Below, piece after piece: positions 35,359 through 44,001 of a DNA stretch of 64,000 bases. The first letter of the stretch is position 1, and each line of letters opens with the position of its first letter. The notes beneath the pieces are model-generated. The model did no database searches. It was not told the origin of the DNA and worked only from the letters and a program-made list of their open reading frames with translations. A program made the position numbers and the translations under genes. The stretch covers positions 186,001 to 250,000 of the forward strand of contig NZ_CP011853.1 of NCBI RefSeq assembly GCF_001305675.1. Direction: 5' to 3'. This DNA comes from Gordonia phthalatica. Lineage in GTDB: Bacteria > Actinomycetota > Actinomycetes > Mycobacteriales > Mycobacteriaceae.

Positions 35359-35483
35359 GATGGTCCTCTCGTATGAAGATTGGTGAAAGATCCGTACCCG
35401 GGTCCAGTTTCTACATTTCCGTAGACCGGGACTTTCTGCAACAGCCACGCCGGACCTGCGCAAAAAGGGTCGACACCCCGAAG

Positions 35484-35627
35484 TCAGAGAAGGGCGACCA
35501 GAGCGAGCGCGACGAGAATGACCACGATCGACGCGGAGATCGCCATGCATTGAGTACCGACCTGCTGGTCGAAGGCGGGGCGGTCGTCGGTCGCGTCGCG
35601 GAGGAGCGACTGCTGGTCCCCACTCAT
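35484..35627 (-). CDS. Small single-pass membrane protein, 47 residues
   Basis: ATG 35627 follows GGGAGGTGGAGC, an excellent ribosome-binding site, and opens a 47-codon frame: a polar N-terminus (MSGDQQSLLRDATDDRPAFD) followed by one hydrophobic helix (about 29-47, rich in Val, Leu, Ala) running to the end. It is too short to be listed by most gene finders and no family is recognised. It lies upstream of sodA on the same strand (125 bases between) and divergent from msrA. Membrane topology would be N-terminus in the cytoplasm. Confidence 0.65.
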   Translation of the reverse strand: MSGDQQSLLRDATDDRPAFDQQVGTQCMAISASIVVILVALALVALL

Positions 35628-35739
35628 GCTCCACCTCCCAAAGCCGTTCCGCGGTGACGCGTCTCACAGGTCGCCGTTGGGGCGAGCCTACGTCGTTCGG
35701 GTCGCGGCGACAAATTCTCCGGCGACGTACGCTGGTCGC

Positions 35740-36459
35740 ATGAGCTTGTTCGATCGGATCATGGCCGCAGCCGATGTGAAACGCGTGATGGTGAGTCGCG
35801 ACGACGCGCTGCCCGGGCGGGCCGCGCCGATGCCCGTTCCGGCCGAGCACCTGGTGCTGCACCGTCCGCTGCGCGGTGAGCCCGACGAGACGGGTGCCTA
35901 CGGCCCCGCCGGGATCGGCGACTGGGGCCCGGATCTGCGCACGGTGGTGCTCGCCGGCGGCTGCTTCTGGGGCTTCGAGGAGATCTTCTGGCAGCTCCCC
36001 GGCGTGGTGAGCACCGCGGTCGGCTACGCCGGCGGCTACACGCCGAATCCGACGTACGAGGAGGTGTGCACGGCGCGGACCGGTCACGCCGAAGCCGTGC
36101 TCGTCGTCTACGACCCGAAGCAGTTGAGCTTCGACACGCTGATCCAGACGTTCTACACGGCGCACGATCCGACGCAGGAGATGCGGCAGGGCAACGACAT
36201 CGGCACCCAGTACCGGTCGGCCGTGTTCACATTCGACGAGGCCGAGAACGAGGTGGCGGTCGCTGCGGCCCGCCGCTTCGAGCCCGTGCTCGCCGCCGCC
36301 GGGTACGGGCCGGTGACCAGTGAGATCTCGCTGATGTCCGACGCGGGCGACGGAACCTTCTACTACGCGGAGGGCTACCACCAGCAGTACCTCTTCACGA
36401 ACCCCAACGGATACCGCTGCCACGCGCCGACGGGGCTCACCTTCCCCGAAGCCGGGTGA
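35740..36459 (+). CDS. msrA: Peptide methionine sulfoxide reductase A
   Basis: The 239-residue enzyme reduces methionine-S-sulfoxide in proteins using thioredoxin. The active-site motif GCFWGFEE (near residue 75) contains the catalytic Cys, followed by GYAGG, the HAEAV metal-free substrate pocket and YRSAVF. The C-terminal NGYRCH supplies a resolving Cys. It has an ~70-residue N-terminal extension as in other actinobacterial MsrA. TACGCT at 35728-35733 lies exactly six bases before the ATG, which marks a leaderless start. It stands next to sodA, both dealing with oxidative damage. Confidence 0.95.
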   Translation: MSLFDRIMAAADVKRVMVSRDDALPGRAAPMPVPAEHLVLHRPLRGEPDETGAYGPAGIGDWGPDLRTVVLAGGCFWGFEEIFWQLPGVVSTAVGYAGGYTPNPTYEEVCTARTGHAEAVLVVYDPKQLSFDTLIQTFYTAHDPTQEMRQGNDIGTQYRSAVFTFDEAENEVAVAAARRFEPVLAAAGYGPVTSEISLMSDAGDGTFYYAEGYHQQYLFTNPNGYRCHAPTGLTFPEAG

Positions 36460-36472
36460 GTCGCCCGCGCCG

Positions 36473-37537
36473 GTGACCCCCAGCGTCAGCCTGCGGCAGT
36501 GGAACCGGACCCTGCTGCATCGCCAACACCTGATCGACCGCGTCGACGACGACGCCGTCGAAGTGATCGATCGGTGCGTGGGTCTGCAGTCGCAGGACCC
36601 GCAGGCGGCGTTCTTCGCGCTCGAAGCACGGGTCGCCGACTTCGATCCGGCGGAGCTCGATGAGCTGCTGACCGAGCGCGAGGTGGTCCGGATGGCGCTT
36701 CACCGCGGGACCGTGTTCCTGATGGACGGTCTCGACGCGCGATGGATGCGTCCCGCCCTGCAGCCGGTCCTCGACGCCGCCGTCGCGACGCATGCGCGCG
36801 GATTCCACGCCGTGACCGTCGACGAGGTGACGGCCGCCGCCGTCGAGGAGTTCGCCGAGAGCGACGGGCCCGTGTCCGCCGCGGATCTGCGGGCTCGGTT
36901 GGCCGCACGATGGCCCCACGAACCCGCCGCCGACTTGGTGGCGACCGTGCGCGGTGCGCTGCCCTTGGTCCAGGTTCCGCCGCGCGGCCTGTGGCGGCGG
37001 TCGGGAGCGCCGTCGTACGCGCTGCTCGACGACTGGATCGGTGACGGCGAACCCGGGTTGACCGGCGACGAGGCCGTCCGGGACCTGATTCGCATGTACC
37101 TGCGTGGCTTCGGACCGTCGACCGTCGCCGCGATCCAGACGTGGTCGGGTCTGCGGGGTCTGCGGCCGATCGTGGAGGCGATGGAGGCGGACTGGGAGTT
37201 GATGAAGCTCACCGGCCCGAACGACGAGACCCTTTACGACCTCGAGGGCCTGCGCCTCGCCGACTCCGCGGTGCCGATCCGGTTCGTCGCACCGTACGAC
37301 AACGCGGTCTTCGCGAAGACCGATCGGATTCGCGTCGCCGACCCGGACGTGTACGCGCGGACGCAGACGGCGAACGGCCGGTCGCCCGGCTTCGTCCTGG
37401 TGGACGGGCGGCTGGCGGCCACCTGGCAGCTGCGCGACGGCGCGGTGACGCTGACCGAGCTCACCGACCTGCGGCAGGCGGACCGCCGCGCGTGTGAGAA
37501 GGAAGCCGTGCGGCTGGCGGAGTTCGCCCGACGGTAG
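36473..37537 (+). CDS. Winged-helix DNA-binding protein, AlkZ/YcaQ-like (HTH_42)
   Basis: The 354-residue protein belongs to the winged-helix family that includes the DNA glycosylases AlkZ and YcaQ, which unhook crosslinked or alkylated bases. GLQSQDPQAAFFALEAR near residue 38 is the N-terminal Q-x-Q/D catalytic signature, followed by LHRGTVFLMDG and the C-terminal APYDNAVFAKTDR region. Glycosylase activity is inferred. It starts 13 bases after msrA (GTG 36473), so it may share its transcript with that gene. Confidence 0.82.
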   Translation: MTPSVSLRQWNRTLLHRQHLIDRVDDDAVEVIDRCVGLQSQDPQAAFFALEARVADFDPAELDELLTEREVVRMALHRGTVFLMDGLDARWMRPALQPVLDAAVATHARGFHAVTVDEVTAAAVEEFAESDGPVSAADLRARLAARWPHEPAADLVATVRGALPLVQVPPRGLWRRSGAPSYALLDDWIGDGEPGLTGDEAVRDLIRMYLRGFGPSTVAAIQTWSGLRGLRPIVEAMEADWELMKLTGPNDETLYDLEGLRLADSAVPIRFVAPYDNAVFAKTDRIRVADPDVYARTQTANGRSPGFVLVDGRLAATWQLRDGAVTLTELTDLRQADRRACEKEAVRLAEFARR

Positions 37538-37548
37538 CCGGGCGCGGT

Positions 37549-38286
37549 TCAGACGCCGGTTCGCGGGTTGCGGTGGGTGATGCAGTACAGCCGCCCCGCG
37601 GGGTCGGCCATCCGCACGGTGTCGCCGTCACGGGAGACCACCGTGGCACCCCAGTCCTCGTGCCGCTCCACCTCGTCGTCCACATTGTTCGCGGCGAGGG
37701 CCGTGTGCGCGCTGGCCTCGCCCTCGTCGGTTCGGAGGATGACCACCTGCAGCGACAGTCGGGGGCTGTGGTTGAGGGCCACCTCGTCGCGGCCCGCGGT
37801 GTCGATGGGGCCCTTCCCGGTGAGGACCGACCAGAAGTTGACCTCGGTGTCGAAGGCCGCCGTCGGCACCTGGAAGCGGAGTTGGTCGATGATGCTGATG
37901 GCGCCGCCCGGCCAGCGGATCGGTCGCGCACGGAGTTCCTCGCCGTCCCACGGAACCAGGCAGAAGACGCCGCCGATCGGGGAGCGCAGGGTGATGACAC
38001 CGTCGTCGGCGGCGGCCTCCCGGGTGGCGCCGAGGGCCTCCGCCTCGAGCGCGCCCGCGACGGGGTCGTCGACGTGGACGTCCAGGTGCATCCCGCCGGG
38101 GCCCTCGTCGACGCGCTGCACCCGCAGGTAGGGGTCGCCGTGGAAGGGTTCGAGCGTCGCGAACTGCTTCGAGTCTCCGCGCGGCGGGGAGACGGTGCTG
38201 CCGGAGATCGCCCGCCAGAAGGTCACCTCCGTACCGAAATCGGCAGCGGGGAAGTCGAAGAACGCGGTGAGCCAACGGACATGCAC
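37549..38286 (-). CDS. Two-domain VOC (glyoxalase/dioxygenase-fold) protein
   Basis: The 245-residue protein repeats a VOC module twice: residues ~1-115 (WLTAFFDFPAADFGTEVTFW to SPIGGVFCLVPW) and ~120-240 (IDQLRFQVPTAAFDTEVNFW to DPAGRLYCITHR). The repeat is clear from the matching phrases FGTEVTFW / FDTEVNFW. Members include glyoxalases and resistance proteins; the substrate is unknown. GTG 38286 is chosen because upstream in-frame residues look unlike the family and TACACT (38295-38300) lies eight bases before it. It converges with the winged-helix gene. Confidence 0.85.
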   Translation of the reverse strand: MHVRWLTAFFDFPAADFGTEVTFWRAISGSTVSPPRGDSKQFATLEPFHGDPYLRVQRVDEGPGGMHLDVHVDDPVAGALEAEALGATREAAADDGVITLRSPIGGVFCLVPWDGEELRARPIRWPGGAISIIDQLRFQVPTAAFDTEVNFWSVLTGKGPIDTAGRDEVALNHSPRLSLQVVILRTDEGEASAHTALAANNVDDEVERHEDWGATVVSRDGDTVRMADPAGRLYCITHRNPRTGV

Positions 38287-38361
38287 AGTGATCGAGTGTA
38301 GAGCGGGGAAAGTCGCGAGATCGCAACTCGAAAGTAGAACTGGAGAGTTTCTTGGCGCGTG

Positions 38362-38592
38362 TTGTCCACAACTCATCCACAGACGGGCTGGGGATGAACT
38401 CAACGAATTCTACTGATCGGTAGTGCCTACTTTTGGCTTCTTTAGGGTGAACGGGGGACAAAAATGAGACGTGGAGCACCCTTCGGTATCGTTTCACCTC
38501 CCGTTATCCACAATTCCACAGGTTTGTCCACAGATCGCTCCGTTCCTGTTGGCAAGTGTGGATCAACAGGCCGTCCAGCAAACTGTGGATGG
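38362..38592. other. Cluster of DnaA boxes in an AT-richer gene-free region
   Basis: Within 231 bases there are three canonical DnaA boxes, TTGTCCACA (38362-38370), TTATCCACA (38504-38512) and TTGTCCACA (38524-38532), and weaker ones: TCATCCACA (38373-38381), AATTCCACA (38512-38520) and, on the minus strand, TGATCCACA (38557-38565) and CCATCCACA (38584-38592). Two strong boxes start 20 bases apart, about two helical turns. The stretch 38401-38460 is only 29/60 G+C in a strongly GC-rich region. The gene-free gap runs from 38287 to 38732 and holds no other recognisable gene. No dnaA or dnaN is adjacent, so this is not the usual oriC context. Confidence 0.75.
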
Positions 38593-38732
38593 AATTATGC
38601 AAGTCTGCATAGAAGGTGCTTGTTGCGTGATCGCTCTGCTGTGGTAGCGAGGCTGGCACGCCGTATTCACTCGTTCGGAGGACGGGACGGCCTCCGCGTC
38701 GGGCGCCTTTGTGGAACCATGGGGGCGTGAGC

Positions 38733-39083
38733 ATGGACGAGATCGACACGGTGGCGGTCACCGACCTTCCCGACGACTTCACCGGAGTCGTCGGACAGGT
38801 GCTTCTGGACGTTCGTGAGAACTATGAATGGGAAGAGGCGCACGTCCGCGGCGCTCTCCACATTCCGCTCGACTCCGTCCCCGAGCGCATCGACGAGATC
38901 GATCTCGACTCCGAACTGCTCGTGGTGTGCCGCACCAGCGGAAGATCGTTCCGACTGTCCCAGTACTTGGCGATGCGCGGCATCGCCGCGACCGTGGTTC
39001 GCGGCGGGATGGTCGCCTGGCAGGCGGCCGAGAAGCCGATCGACACGGGCACCGAGGGCATGGACGGGAGCGCGTCCGACTGA
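38733..39083 (+). CDS. Rhodanese-like sulfurtransferase domain protein
   Basis: The 116-residue protein is a single rhodanese domain: LLDVRENYEWEEAHVRGALHIPL at about 28-50 and the active-site loop VVCRTSGRS with the catalytic Cys. Such small rhodaneses carry sulfane sulfur to acceptors in sulfur or redox metabolism. ATG 38733 is preferred over GTG 38727 since GGGGG at 38721-38725 is correctly spaced for it. The next gene starts inside its stop codon. Confidence 0.9.
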   Translation: MDEIDTVAVTDLPDDFTGVVGQVLLDVRENYEWEEAHVRGALHIPLDSVPERIDEIDLDSELLVVCRTSGRSFRLSQYLAMRGIAATVVRGGMVAWQAAEKPIDTGTEGMDGSASD

Positions 39084-40057
39084 TGCTCGACGTCTGCCCG
39101 GCCTGCCGTATCCAAGCACCGCACCGGCAGGGCCGCGAGATCTGCCCGCGCTGCGGCGGCCCGCTGACCGTCGTCGACGACTACGGTCGCGCCGTTCCCC
39201 GGCAACGCCCGGTCCCGTCGGCTGTCGCCCGCCCGGCCCCGAGTCGGCGTCCGTCCGTGAACCGACCTCCGCTGCGCTGGACCGCAGACCGACCGGCCGA
39301 GGCCCGCCCCGAGCCCCGCGCCCCGCAGCCCGCCGCCCCGACCGGCACTCCGCGGTACTTCGCGGTGCCGCGCTGGGGTCTCGTCGACGCGCCGCTGTCG
39401 GGCGCCTCCGACGACCGGGCCGCGGTCGAGCCGTCGGCGCCGTTGCGCCGGACGCTGTCCCTGGTCACCTACATGCTCGGCGCCGCCGCGGTGGCGCACC
39501 TGATCCGCTACGTGATCGCGGTCGTCAACCGGACCACGCCGATTCCCGCGTGGCTGGACCTCCTGTCCGGGGCCGCCGTCCTGGTCTTCGGCACCTTCGC
39601 CGTCGCCGGGATGCTGCTGGCGCTGGTCGCCTTCGTGCACTGGCTGCTCGCCGTCCGGACGGCGGCGTACGCCGAGGCCGACCTGCGCGACCCGAGGCCG
39701 CGCCTGCACCAGTGGCTTCTGGCGGGTGTGCCGCTGGTCAACGTCGTCGGTGCGCCACTCCTGCTGACCGAGGCGGCACGGTGCGATCCCGACACTCTGG
39801 ACGCCGCCGCCGACCGGATCCGTCGGATCGCGATCGCGTGGGGCCTGGTGAACGGTGTCGCGCTGATCGCCGTCGGCTACCGGATCGGCGGCTGGTTCAG
39901 CGACTCGGTGCAGGTGCACGCCGACGGTCTGGCCGTCGTCACGCTCTCGCTCGCCGTGTCCGCGGTCTTCGCCCACTGGGTGGCGCCGCGGCTGGTGACA
40001 GTCCTGACCGGTCCGATCCACGAGTCAACACGCGAAAGGCGGTTGGTGGCGGCATGA
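39083..40057 (+). CDS. DUF4328 membrane protein with zinc-ribbon start
   Basis: The 324-residue protein begins with a zinc ribbon (CPACRIQ...CPRCGG, residues 5-25), then an ~85-residue Pro/Arg-rich linker, then about six membrane helices typical of DUF4328. It corresponds in position and layout to the M. tuberculosis protein Rv3843c, next to GlpQ1. Function is unknown. ATG 39083 overlaps the rhodanese stop (TGATG), and its own stop overlaps the glpQ1 start by four bases, so the three genes form one operon. Confidence 0.85.
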   Translation: MLDVCPACRIQAPHRQGREICPRCGGPLTVVDDYGRAVPRQRPVPSAVARPAPSRRPSVNRPPLRWTADRPAEARPEPRAPQPAAPTGTPRYFAVPRWGLVDAPLSGASDDRAAVEPSAPLRRTLSLVTYMLGAAAVAHLIRYVIAVVNRTTPIPAWLDLLSGAAVLVFGTFAVAGMLLALVAFVHWLLAVRTAAYAEADLRDPRPRLHQWLLAGVPLVNVVGAPLLLTEAARCDPDTLDAAADRIRRIAIAWGLVNGVALIAVGYRIGGWFSDSVQVHADGLAVVTLSLAVSAVFAHWVAPRLVTVLTGPIHESTRERRLVAA

Positions 40058-40842
40058 GTACTTCCGACATCTCCCGATCCGGCAAGCCCGCGGTCGTCGC
40101 GCACCGGGGCGCGTCCGGAGAGCTGGCCGAGCACACGGCCGCCGCCTACGACCTCGCGCTGTCCCAGGGGGCCGACGGCCTCGAATGCGATGTGCGGCTG
40201 ACCGCCGACGAGGAGCTCGTCTGCATCCACGACCGCACCATCGAGCGGGTCTCCGACGGCACCGGCGTGGTCAGCGAGATGACCCTGGCGCAGTTGCGCG
40301 AGCACGACTTCGGCTCGTGGCACGCGAGCGGCGAGTCCGCGTCGGTCCTGACGTTGCGGGAACTGTTGACGATGACCCTGGACTGGCATCGCCCGGTGAG
40401 GCTGTTCATCGAGACCAAGCACCCGGTCCGGTTCGGGAGCCTGGTGGAGACCAAACTGCTCGACATGCTGCACGAGTTCGGCGTTGCGTCGCCGCCGTCG
40501 GCCGACCACAGTCGCGCCGTCGTCATCTCGTTCTCCGCCGCCGGCGTCTGGCGAGTCCGCCGGACGGCCCCGATGCTGCCGACCATCCTGCTCGGCGACA
40601 CCGCCCGGATCATCGGCGGCACCGCGGCGACCGCGGTCGGCGCCACCGGCGTCGGCCCGTCGATCGAGACGCTGCGGATGCATCCGGAACTGGTGGACCG
40701 GGCCGCTGCCGCCGGACGTGTCACGTATGCGTGGACGTGCGACGCACAGCCCGACGTCCAACTGTGCGCCGACCTCGGCGTGCGGTGGGTCGCGACCAAC
40801 TACCCGGCTCGGGTCCGGGACTGGCTCGTCACCGTCGACTGA
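40054..40842 (+). CDS. glpQ1: Glycerophosphoryl diester phosphodiesterase
   Basis: The 262-residue enzyme splits glycerophosphodiesters into an alcohol and glycerol 3-phosphate. The GDPD signature is present: AHRGASGELAEHTAAAY with the metal-binding E, GLECDVRLTADEELVCIHD with ECD and the catalytic His, and IETKHP. The final part contains VTYAWTCD. No signal peptide, so it acts inside the cell, as M. tuberculosis GlpQ1 (Rv3842c) does. ATGA overlap with the DUF4328 gene. Confidence 0.93.
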   Translation: MSTSDISRSGKPAVVAHRGASGELAEHTAAAYDLALSQGADGLECDVRLTADEELVCIHDRTIERVSDGTGVVSEMTLAQLREHDFGSWHASGESASVLTLRELLTMTLDWHRPVRLFIETKHPVRFGSLVETKLLDMLHEFGVASPPSADHSRAVVISFSAAGVWRVRRTAPMLPTILLGDTARIIGGTAATAVGATGVGPSIETLRMHPELVDRAAAAGRVTYAWTCDAQPDVQLCADLGVRWVATNYPARVRDWLVTVD

Positions 40843-40900
40843 CGCGCCCGATCCGGTGGCGCACCGCGTGCGGTCCGGCCACGGATGAGAAGCTGTTCGC

Positions 40901-41866
40901 ATGGGAAAGAAGAGCAAGCGCGGCAGCGGTCCGCGCCCGGGAAGCAACCGCGCGGAGCGCGTCGCCGCACGCAAGGCCAGGCAGGCGGAGTCGCTCGCCG
41001 CTCCGGCACGACCGTTCGCGGGCCTGAAGGCCGAATGCGACCTGGTCGCCATGCGGGCGTTCATCGCCTCGGCCACGGCGCAGGTGCCGTACGCCGAGAG
41101 CTTCGGGGCCGCGCACGAGGCCGATTTCGCGACCATCCTGCCGGGTGCCGTGCCCGCCGAGGTCCGGCTGCGCGACGCCGCCGTCTTCGGTGAGAAGGGC
41201 GCCGTTGCGGGCGACGCGAACGGGAAGGTGACGCAGGGCCTGGTGGGGCTGCAGACCAACCCCGAGCCCGCCGACCTGGCCGGGTCCATCGCCGGCGCCC
41301 TCGCGTGGGCGGCGTCCGCGGCCGACGGCGACAGCTACGACGGTGCCCGGACCGAGCAGGCACTGACCGAGATCCTCGATCCGGAGGCCGACCTCGACAT
41401 CGTCGTCCACACCGACTTCGGCTGGTGGTTCGCGGAGGACGCGAACATCCCGCAGGAGCTGTCGATGATGCTCGATCGCGCCAACGAGACCATCCTGCCG
41501 ACGGCCCGCCTGCGTCCGAGCAGCGGTGTCGGCGCCCCGTGGTGGGTGGACGCCGGCGAGAAGGCGCATCTGCGCTGGGTGCGTCCCGAGGACGAGACCA
41601 CCCTGATGAACGCGCTCTCCCGGGTGCACGCGGCAGGGCACCTGACGCTGGGCGAGGGGTCGCGGTTCGCGGGCTCGTTCCGGACGCACGGGCTCATCGT
41701 GCCGGTCTTCGACCTCGACGTGGAAGCCCACCACGAGGAGTGGATCGACGGCGTGGAGGAGTTCGACGCGCGCCTGGCCGAGGCGCTCGCCGACACGTCC
41801 GACCTGACCGCGGCGCAGCGCAGCTCGCGCGCCGGGATCATCGGGCGTCAGGTGACGCTGAGGTAG
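40901..41866 (+). CDS. DUF5926 family protein
   Basis: The 321-residue actinobacterial protein starts with a basic segment (GKKSKRGSGPRPGSNRAERVA) and continues with the conserved core that includes ECDLVAMRAFI, TDFGWWF and GAPWWVD. It matches the family described as DUF5926; function is unknown. No signal peptide or helix is seen. Its end lies two bases from the end of the convergent ferritin gene. Confidence 0.8.
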   Translation: MGKKSKRGSGPRPGSNRAERVAARKARQAESLAAPARPFAGLKAECDLVAMRAFIASATAQVPYAESFGAAHEADFATILPGAVPAEVRLRDAAVFGEKGAVAGDANGKVTQGLVGLQTNPEPADLAGSIAGALAWAASAADGDSYDGARTEQALTEILDPEADLDIVVHTDFGWWFAEDANIPQELSMMLDRANETILPTARLRPSSGVGAPWWVDAGEKAHLRWVRPEDETTLMNALSRVHAAGHLTLGEGSRFAGSFRTHGLIVPVFDLDVEAHHEEWIDGVEEFDARLAEALADTSDLTAAQRSSRAGIIGRQVTLR

Positions 41867-41868
41867 CC

Positions 41869-42426
41869 CTAGAGGTTGCCGCCCGCGGCCAGCGGCTCGC
41901 CGGGGTCGGTCGCCGACGCCGGCGTGGCCGGGGCTGCGTTGACCTCGCGTTCGACGAAGTTCTCGAGGTCGAAGATGTTGCCGTCGGCGCGGGCGGCGAT
42001 GGCCTGCAGGGTGGTCATGGTGGAGACCTCCTCCACCTGTTCCTTGAGGAACCACTGCATGAACTGCTCGCCGAGGTAGTCGCCGTCGTCGCGGGCCGCG
42101 CGGGCCAGCGCGACGATCTGCTCGGTGACGTGCTTCTCCTGCGCCAGTGCCAGCTCGATCGGTGCGCGGTAGTCGTCGAACGCGGTGACGGGCGCGGCGG
42201 CCGCGGGGATCTCGACGTCGAGGTCGCGGTCCAGGAAGTACTTGATGATCATCATCGCGTGGTTGCGCTCCTCCACGGACTGGCCGTAGAAGTGCTTCGC
42301 GAGCTGCGGCATGTCGTGGTTGTCGTAGTACACGGCGAGGGCGATGTACTGCTGTGACGCGGTGAACTCGTTGCTGATCTGATCGTGCAGGAGCTGCTGG
42401 AACGTCGTACGCGGCGTGTCGGTCAT
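41869..42426 (-). CDS. bfrB: Ferritin
   Basis: The 185-residue protein is a maxi-ferritin like mycobacterial BfrB: the four-helix ferroxidase core with Glu in HDQISNEFTASQQYIA, the EERNHAMMI motif (Glu, His) and QWFLKEQVEEVSTM. It stores iron as a mineral inside a 24-subunit shell and limits iron-driven damage. The C-terminal Ala/Pro tail resembles that of mycobacterial BfrB. TAGACT at 42434-42439 lies seven bases upstream of ATG 42426, again a leaderless pattern; an upstream ATG in the same frame is therefore unlikely. No clear IdeR box is seen here. Confidence 0.95.
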   Translation of the reverse strand: MTDTPRTTFQQLLHDQISNEFTASQQYIALAVYYDNHDMPQLAKHFYGQSVEERNHAMMIIKYFLDRDLDVEIPAAAAPVTAFDDYRAPIELALAQEKHVTEQIVALARAARDDGDYLGEQFMQWFLKEQVEEVSTMTTLQAIAARADGNIFDLENFVEREVNAAPATPASATDPGEPLAAGGNL

Positions 42427-42498
42427 GGTCCGCAGTCTAATCGTAGGCGACGCCCCGGACACCGGTCTGCGGACCCCGCATCACGATCGGCGGCGGCG

Positions 42499-43896
42499 TC
42501 AGGACACGGCCCCGGCGTCGGAGGTCAACAGGTCGGCGGGCACCGCCTTGCCGCGGGCGATGTAGTCGAAGAACCGTTTGGTGGTCTCGCCGGGGATCAG
42601 GGAGTCGCCGTCGTCGGTGTACTGGTCGCCGTCGGCGGGCGCGGTGGTGGTGATGGGATCGCTGCGGAGTTTGAACGCGAGCCACGCCAGGCTCCACAGG
42701 TGGTCGCCGCTGTCGACGGTGACGGCGTCGACGGCACCGCTGACGAACGGGAACAGCCGGAACGGGTTCAGCAGGACCGAGGGGCTGGTGGCCTTCGCCA
42801 TCAGCGCCGACAGGAACTTCCGCTGGTTCACCACGCGTTCCAGATCGGCGTTCGGGAACGCGCGGGTGCGGACGAGCCCGAGGGCCTGGGCGCCGTTGAG
42901 CTCCTGGCAGCCGGCCTTGAGATCGAGACCCGCCTTGGGGTCGCGGAGCGGTTGATCCAGGCACATCTCGACGCCGCCGACCGCGTCGACCAGGTTGTCG
43001 AAGCCGCCGAAACCGATCTCGGCGTAGTGGTCGATGTGGACGCCGGTGAACTCTTCCACCGTCTGGACCAGCAGCTGCGGGCCGCCGTTGTTGAATGCGG
43101 AGTTGATCTTGTGGCTGCCCATGCCGGGGATCGGCACGTACATGTCGCGCGGGATGCTGATCAGCATCGGCTTCCCGGACGGTGGCAGGTGCGCCATCAT
43201 GATCGTGTCGGTGCGGGCGCCGTCGGCGTCACCGGTGGCGAGGTTCTTCTTCTGCTGGTCGCTGAGGCCGGCCCGCGAGTCGGTGCCGACGATCAGCCAG
43301 TTGGTGCCCGGGGTGTCGCCGATGCGCCCCGAGTACGAGGTCAGGGCGTCGACGCGGTGCAGTTTGCCGTCGAAGTAGAAGAGCATCGCGACCGGTGTGA
43401 TCACCAGGAGCAGCACGATCACCAGCAGGATGCGACCGAGGCGGAACTTGCGGCGCTTCCGCGGCTTCGGTGCCGAGGCGGCGGCGCGCCGGCCTCGCTT
43501 GGCGGGCGGCGGGGGCGGTGACTGACGGTCGCTGCGGTGGCGGCGCGCCGGCGGCGCGTCGTGCGGCGGGCGCTGTGCGGATCCCCGTCGGCGGTCGGCG
43601 GGGATCGGCTGCGGATCCTGGCGGGGGGCGTAGCCGCCGGGGGCGGCGGCGCGGTGGTCGTGCCGCGGGGCCTGCTCGCGAGGGTCGGGCCGCTGGGGTT
43701 CGCGGCGGCGCGGTTCGATGGGCGGGGGTGCCGGTGCGCGGTGGCGCGGACGTCGGTCCGGTTCCTCGGACCAGGCGAGCGGAGGGCGGTAGTCGGCGGG
43801 CGGCGGGGGACCGGAGACCCGGCGGGTCGGCGCCTCGGGACGAGGGCCTCCACGCTGCTGCCGCGGATCGCGCGGCCCGGGTCGCTGGTTGTTCAT
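42499..43896 (-). CDS. LytR-CpsA-Psr (LCP) family cell-wall ligase
   Basis: The 465-residue protein has a long Pro/Arg-rich cytoplasmic region (about 1-150), one membrane helix (GRILLVIVLLLVITPVAMLF) and an extracytoplasmic LCP domain: TNWLIVGTDSRAG, GARTDTIMMAHLPP, ISIPRDMYVPIPG, and HYAEIGFGGFDNLVDAVGGV. LCP ligases attach arabinogalactan to peptidoglycan in mycolata; this is an orthologue by position of M. tuberculosis Rv3840. I start at ATG 43896 (NNQRPGPRD), not at the upstream GTG/ATG. Located near glf/glfT2, which build the same polymer. Confidence 0.92.
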   Translation of the reverse strand: MNNQRPGPRDPRQQRGGPRPEAPTRRVSGPPPPADYRPPLAWSEEPDRRPRHRAPAPPPIEPRRREPQRPDPREQAPRHDHRAAAPGGYAPRQDPQPIPADRRRGSAQRPPHDAPPARRHRSDRQSPPPPPAKRGRRAAASAPKPRKRRKFRLGRILLVIVLLLVITPVAMLFYFDGKLHRVDALTSYSGRIGDTPGTNWLIVGTDSRAGLSDQQKKNLATGDADGARTDTIMMAHLPPSGKPMLISIPRDMYVPIPGMGSHKINSAFNNGGPQLLVQTVEEFTGVHIDHYAEIGFGGFDNLVDAVGGVEMCLDQPLRDPKAGLDLKAGCQELNGAQALGLVRTRAFPNADLERVVNQRKFLSALMAKATSPSVLLNPFRLFPFVSGAVDAVTVDSGDHLWSLAWLAFKLRSDPITTTAPADGDQYTDDGDSLIPGETTKRFFDYIARGKAVPADLLTSDAGAVS

Positions 43897-44001
43897 TGGA
43901 GACACGCTACCGGCGGAAACTGACCGCACGCTGAAGGTGAGACGCGCGCGACTCTCCTGATTCCACCGAATGATCGACGTCGGCAGTGGCGTCGACGGCG
44001 C

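Noticed and set aside
38464..38730. 88-codon plus-strand frame through the DnaA-box region
   Set aside because: Overlaps the DnaA boxes, has no good ribosome-binding site and its composition does not look coding.
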